Shown one piece after another: positions 63,428 to 64,000 of a DNA stretch of 64,000 nucleotides (position 1 is its first letter; the number at the start of each line of letters is the position of its first letter). The DNA comes from Eutreptiella sp. 'Long Island Sound 2002'. Lineage: Eukaryota; Euglenozoa; Euglenophyceae; Eutreptiales; Eutreptiaceae. The position numbers were made by a program, and so were the translations under genes. The notes beneath the pieces were generated by a model. The model did not search any database, was not told the origin of the DNA, and saw only the letters and a list, made by a program, of their open reading frames with translations. The stretch is from assembly GCA_964036045.1 (NCBI GenBank), contig OZ038385.1, positions 39,811,680-39,875,679 of the forward strand. The letters are read 5' to 3'.

Positions 63428-64000
63428 ATGCCATTTCCCACGAATCTTTGGGCGGGTTCACTCCCCGTGGAAGACTGTGCAGCAAATATCATGCATGGAG
63501 CCCGGCCAGGCCAAACTGAATTAGTCGGGTACACCGAGGATGAGGTGTGGGACCACATGTTGGCTCCCATCGAGGAATTACAGCGGGCATCCCTCCGGAA
63601 GGCGAACCTCTCCCACTTGATCCCCCTAGTACCAAGGTGTGTCCCACTTGATTCTAGCGGTTCGGCCAATCGATTGTAGTGTTTGCCCCAATCGATGTGG
63701 CTTCCATTTCCGTAGGTACAACGCCTTCATCCTCCTACTAGGCATGGTACGGCCCATGCAAGTAGACGGCATCTGGGAACGGGACGGGTTACTGTACAAG
63801 CCCTTCATGGCACAATTGCTAAGCCGCAAGCAGTACTACGTCCTGCGCCGTAACATCCGGCCCGACGTTGTTGAACTACTGGAGGAGTGCAATGGGCAGT
63901 GGGCTGGTGCCTGGCGGTTGGGTGGCGCGGCTTTTGGGGATGAGTCCGTGGTGCCGCATAAAGGCATACGTGCCGGCCCACTGCGGATGTTCATCGCCCG
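63428..64000 (+). CDS. piggyBac-like transposase, 5' part, cut by window end
   Basis: Exons 63428-63636 and 63716-64000, joined across a 79-bp intron in phase 2 (CCAAG|GTGTGT, TTTCCGTAG|GTACAA). 164 residues visible: MPFPTNLWAGSLPVEDCAAN, HLIPLVPRYNAFILLLGMVR, DGIWERDGLLYKPFMAQLLS, RKQYYVLRRNIRPDVVELLE and, at the end, FGDESVVPHKGIRAGPLR. The last block fits the region of the first catalytic Asp (DE-x-M/V-x-P-x-K-G) of the DDE_Tnp_1_7/piggyBac family, which cuts and pastes DNA at TTAA. The upstream CAG at 63409 may join it to an earlier exon. The second and third Asp lie beyond the window, so activity cannot be judged. Confidence 0.7.

Overview
Nuclear DNA of a eukaryote, most likely a unicellular alga or other protist with a large, repeat-filled genome. 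The sequence shows GT-AG introns, very low gene density, several classes of eukaryotic mobile element (a tyrosine-recombinase retrotransposon, a piggyBac-like transposase, TIR elements, MITE-like repeats), many simple repeats, and long G or C runs every few hundred bases. There is no operon layout, rRNA or organellar gene set. I cannot name the species.

Layout. 1-11.3 kb: no supported gene; G/C homopolymers, 185-bp tandem repeats, dispersed repeats. 11.35-25.95 kb (minus): a six-exon gene (gene A) that I assembled from exons whose splice phases all agree. It encodes a 364-residue protein with a degenerate EF-hand-like segment and a long Asp/Glu/Ser tail, and its introns hold MITE-like and TIR-bounded elements. 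27.9-29.4 kb: an element with a small basic ORF, plus a second copy broken by two stop codons. 30.07-36.04 kb (minus): a DIRS/Ngaro-like retrotransposon with split direct repeats, in the order gag, tyrosine recombinase, RT-RNase H, small basic ORF; its frames carry stop codons but no frameshifts. 36.5-38.85 kb (minus): two exons of a Lys/Ser-rich protein (gene B). 37-42.8 kb: hairpin-forming A/T satellites, a TTG microsatellite, and a 407-bp TCGA-rich insertion flanked by a 10-bp direct repeat. 43.6-45.6 kb (minus): a broken or multi-exon coding region of unknown family. 45.7-46.4 kb: a pentanucleotide array that changes strand and could form a giant hairpin. 50.1-50.5 kb (minus): a twin CX9C mitochondrial-type protein. 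51.8-54.0 kb: a transposase-like relic followed by 202-bp tandem repeats.

55.18-59.17 kb: a 4-kb unit bounded by a 36-bp inverted repeat. Its only gene is a 2-oxoglutarate/Fe(II) oxygenase-like protein, and three clusters of two short palindrome-forming words lie near each end and in its intron. This is the best candidate for an undescribed system. 59.2-62.8 kb (plus): a ten-exon nuclear-protein gene (gene C) whose short introns resemble one another in sequence (introner-like) and whose exons carry four SUMO-consensus sites. 63.4-64.0 kb: the 5' part of a piggyBac-like transposase, cut by the window end.

The host genes have no shared pathway visible here; the common theme is host exons embedded in mobile and repetitive DNA. 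Several frames are disturbed by single-base differences in C or G runs, so assembly error in homopolymers must be kept in mind throughout.
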